A DNA stretch of 52,913 nucleotides. Origin: JBBIQS01 sp037442205 (GTDB lineage Bacteria > Myxococcota > Myxococcia > Myxococcales > UBA5297). Where the stretch lies: the NCBI GenBank assembly GCA_037442205.1, contig JBBIQS010000057.1, positions 1 through 52,913 of the forward strand, given 5' to 3'. The text below holds more notes on this DNA, generated by a model. The model was given only the letters and a program-made list of their open reading frames with translations. It ran no database searches and had not been told where the DNA came from. The stretch's first letter is position 1. The letters are not shown here.

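Overview
The window is uniformly G+C-rich DNA that looks like a myxobacterial-type (Myxococcota, former Deltaproteobacteria) chromosome. The main clues are several receiver-domain proteins fused to DUF4388, a DUF4476 protein, a PilZ protein, a receiver-GAF-GGDEF-like protein, long Ala/Pro-rich linkers and many lipoproteins. A dapF gene implies meso-diaminopimelate peptidoglycan. The taxonomic call is inference; no rRNA or tRNA gene is visible.

Region 1 (1-7.7 kb) holds envelope and housekeeping genes: a partial inner-membrane sensor-like protein, a zinc-ribbon protein, a three-gene minus-strand operon (class I glutamine amidotransferase, HEAT-repeat protein, DUF1460 amidase-like protein), dapF divergent from that operon, an outer-membrane-barrel-like protein and a His/Pro/Gln-rich DUF4476 protein closed by a strong hairpin. 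Region 2 (7.7-18.1 kb) is signalling. It has a two-gene plus-strand operon (receiver-GAF-degenerate GGDEF, then receiver-DUF4388), a very long periplasmic alpha-helical protein with six tandem 75-residue repeats, and a minus-strand operon (PilZ, then pseudo-receiver-DUF4388-TM-TPR).

Region 3 (18.1-21.5 kb) is mixed and partly foreign: a glutaredoxin-domain secreted protein, an orphan minus-strand terminator, about 0.7 kb of non-coding atypical DNA, a DDE transposase with an intact D,D(35)E spacing, and a doubtful upstream ORF. No insertion-sequence ends could be resolved.

Region 4 (21.5-52.9 kb) is the exceptional part. Two SurA/PpiC-type lipoprotein foldases are divergently arranged. The plus-strand one is followed after 18 bases by a single reading frame that starts at 23537 with a Sec signal peptide and stays open for 9,792 codons to the window edge. 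I read this frame codon by codon and saw no stop. The predicted extracytoplasmic protein is built from about 37 Ig-like domains, 8 Big_5-like domains, 14 IPT/TIG domains and 9 LVIVD-type beta-propeller regions. At its centre an ordered supermodule (propeller, Big_5, IPT, IPT) of about 1.86 kb is iterated seven times. The last ~125 residues change to a Gly/Ser-rich beta-helix-like sequence that is cut by the window edge. Foldase plus giant modular surface protein looks like one functional system: a very large secreted or surface fibre with a co-transcribed periplasmic folding factor.
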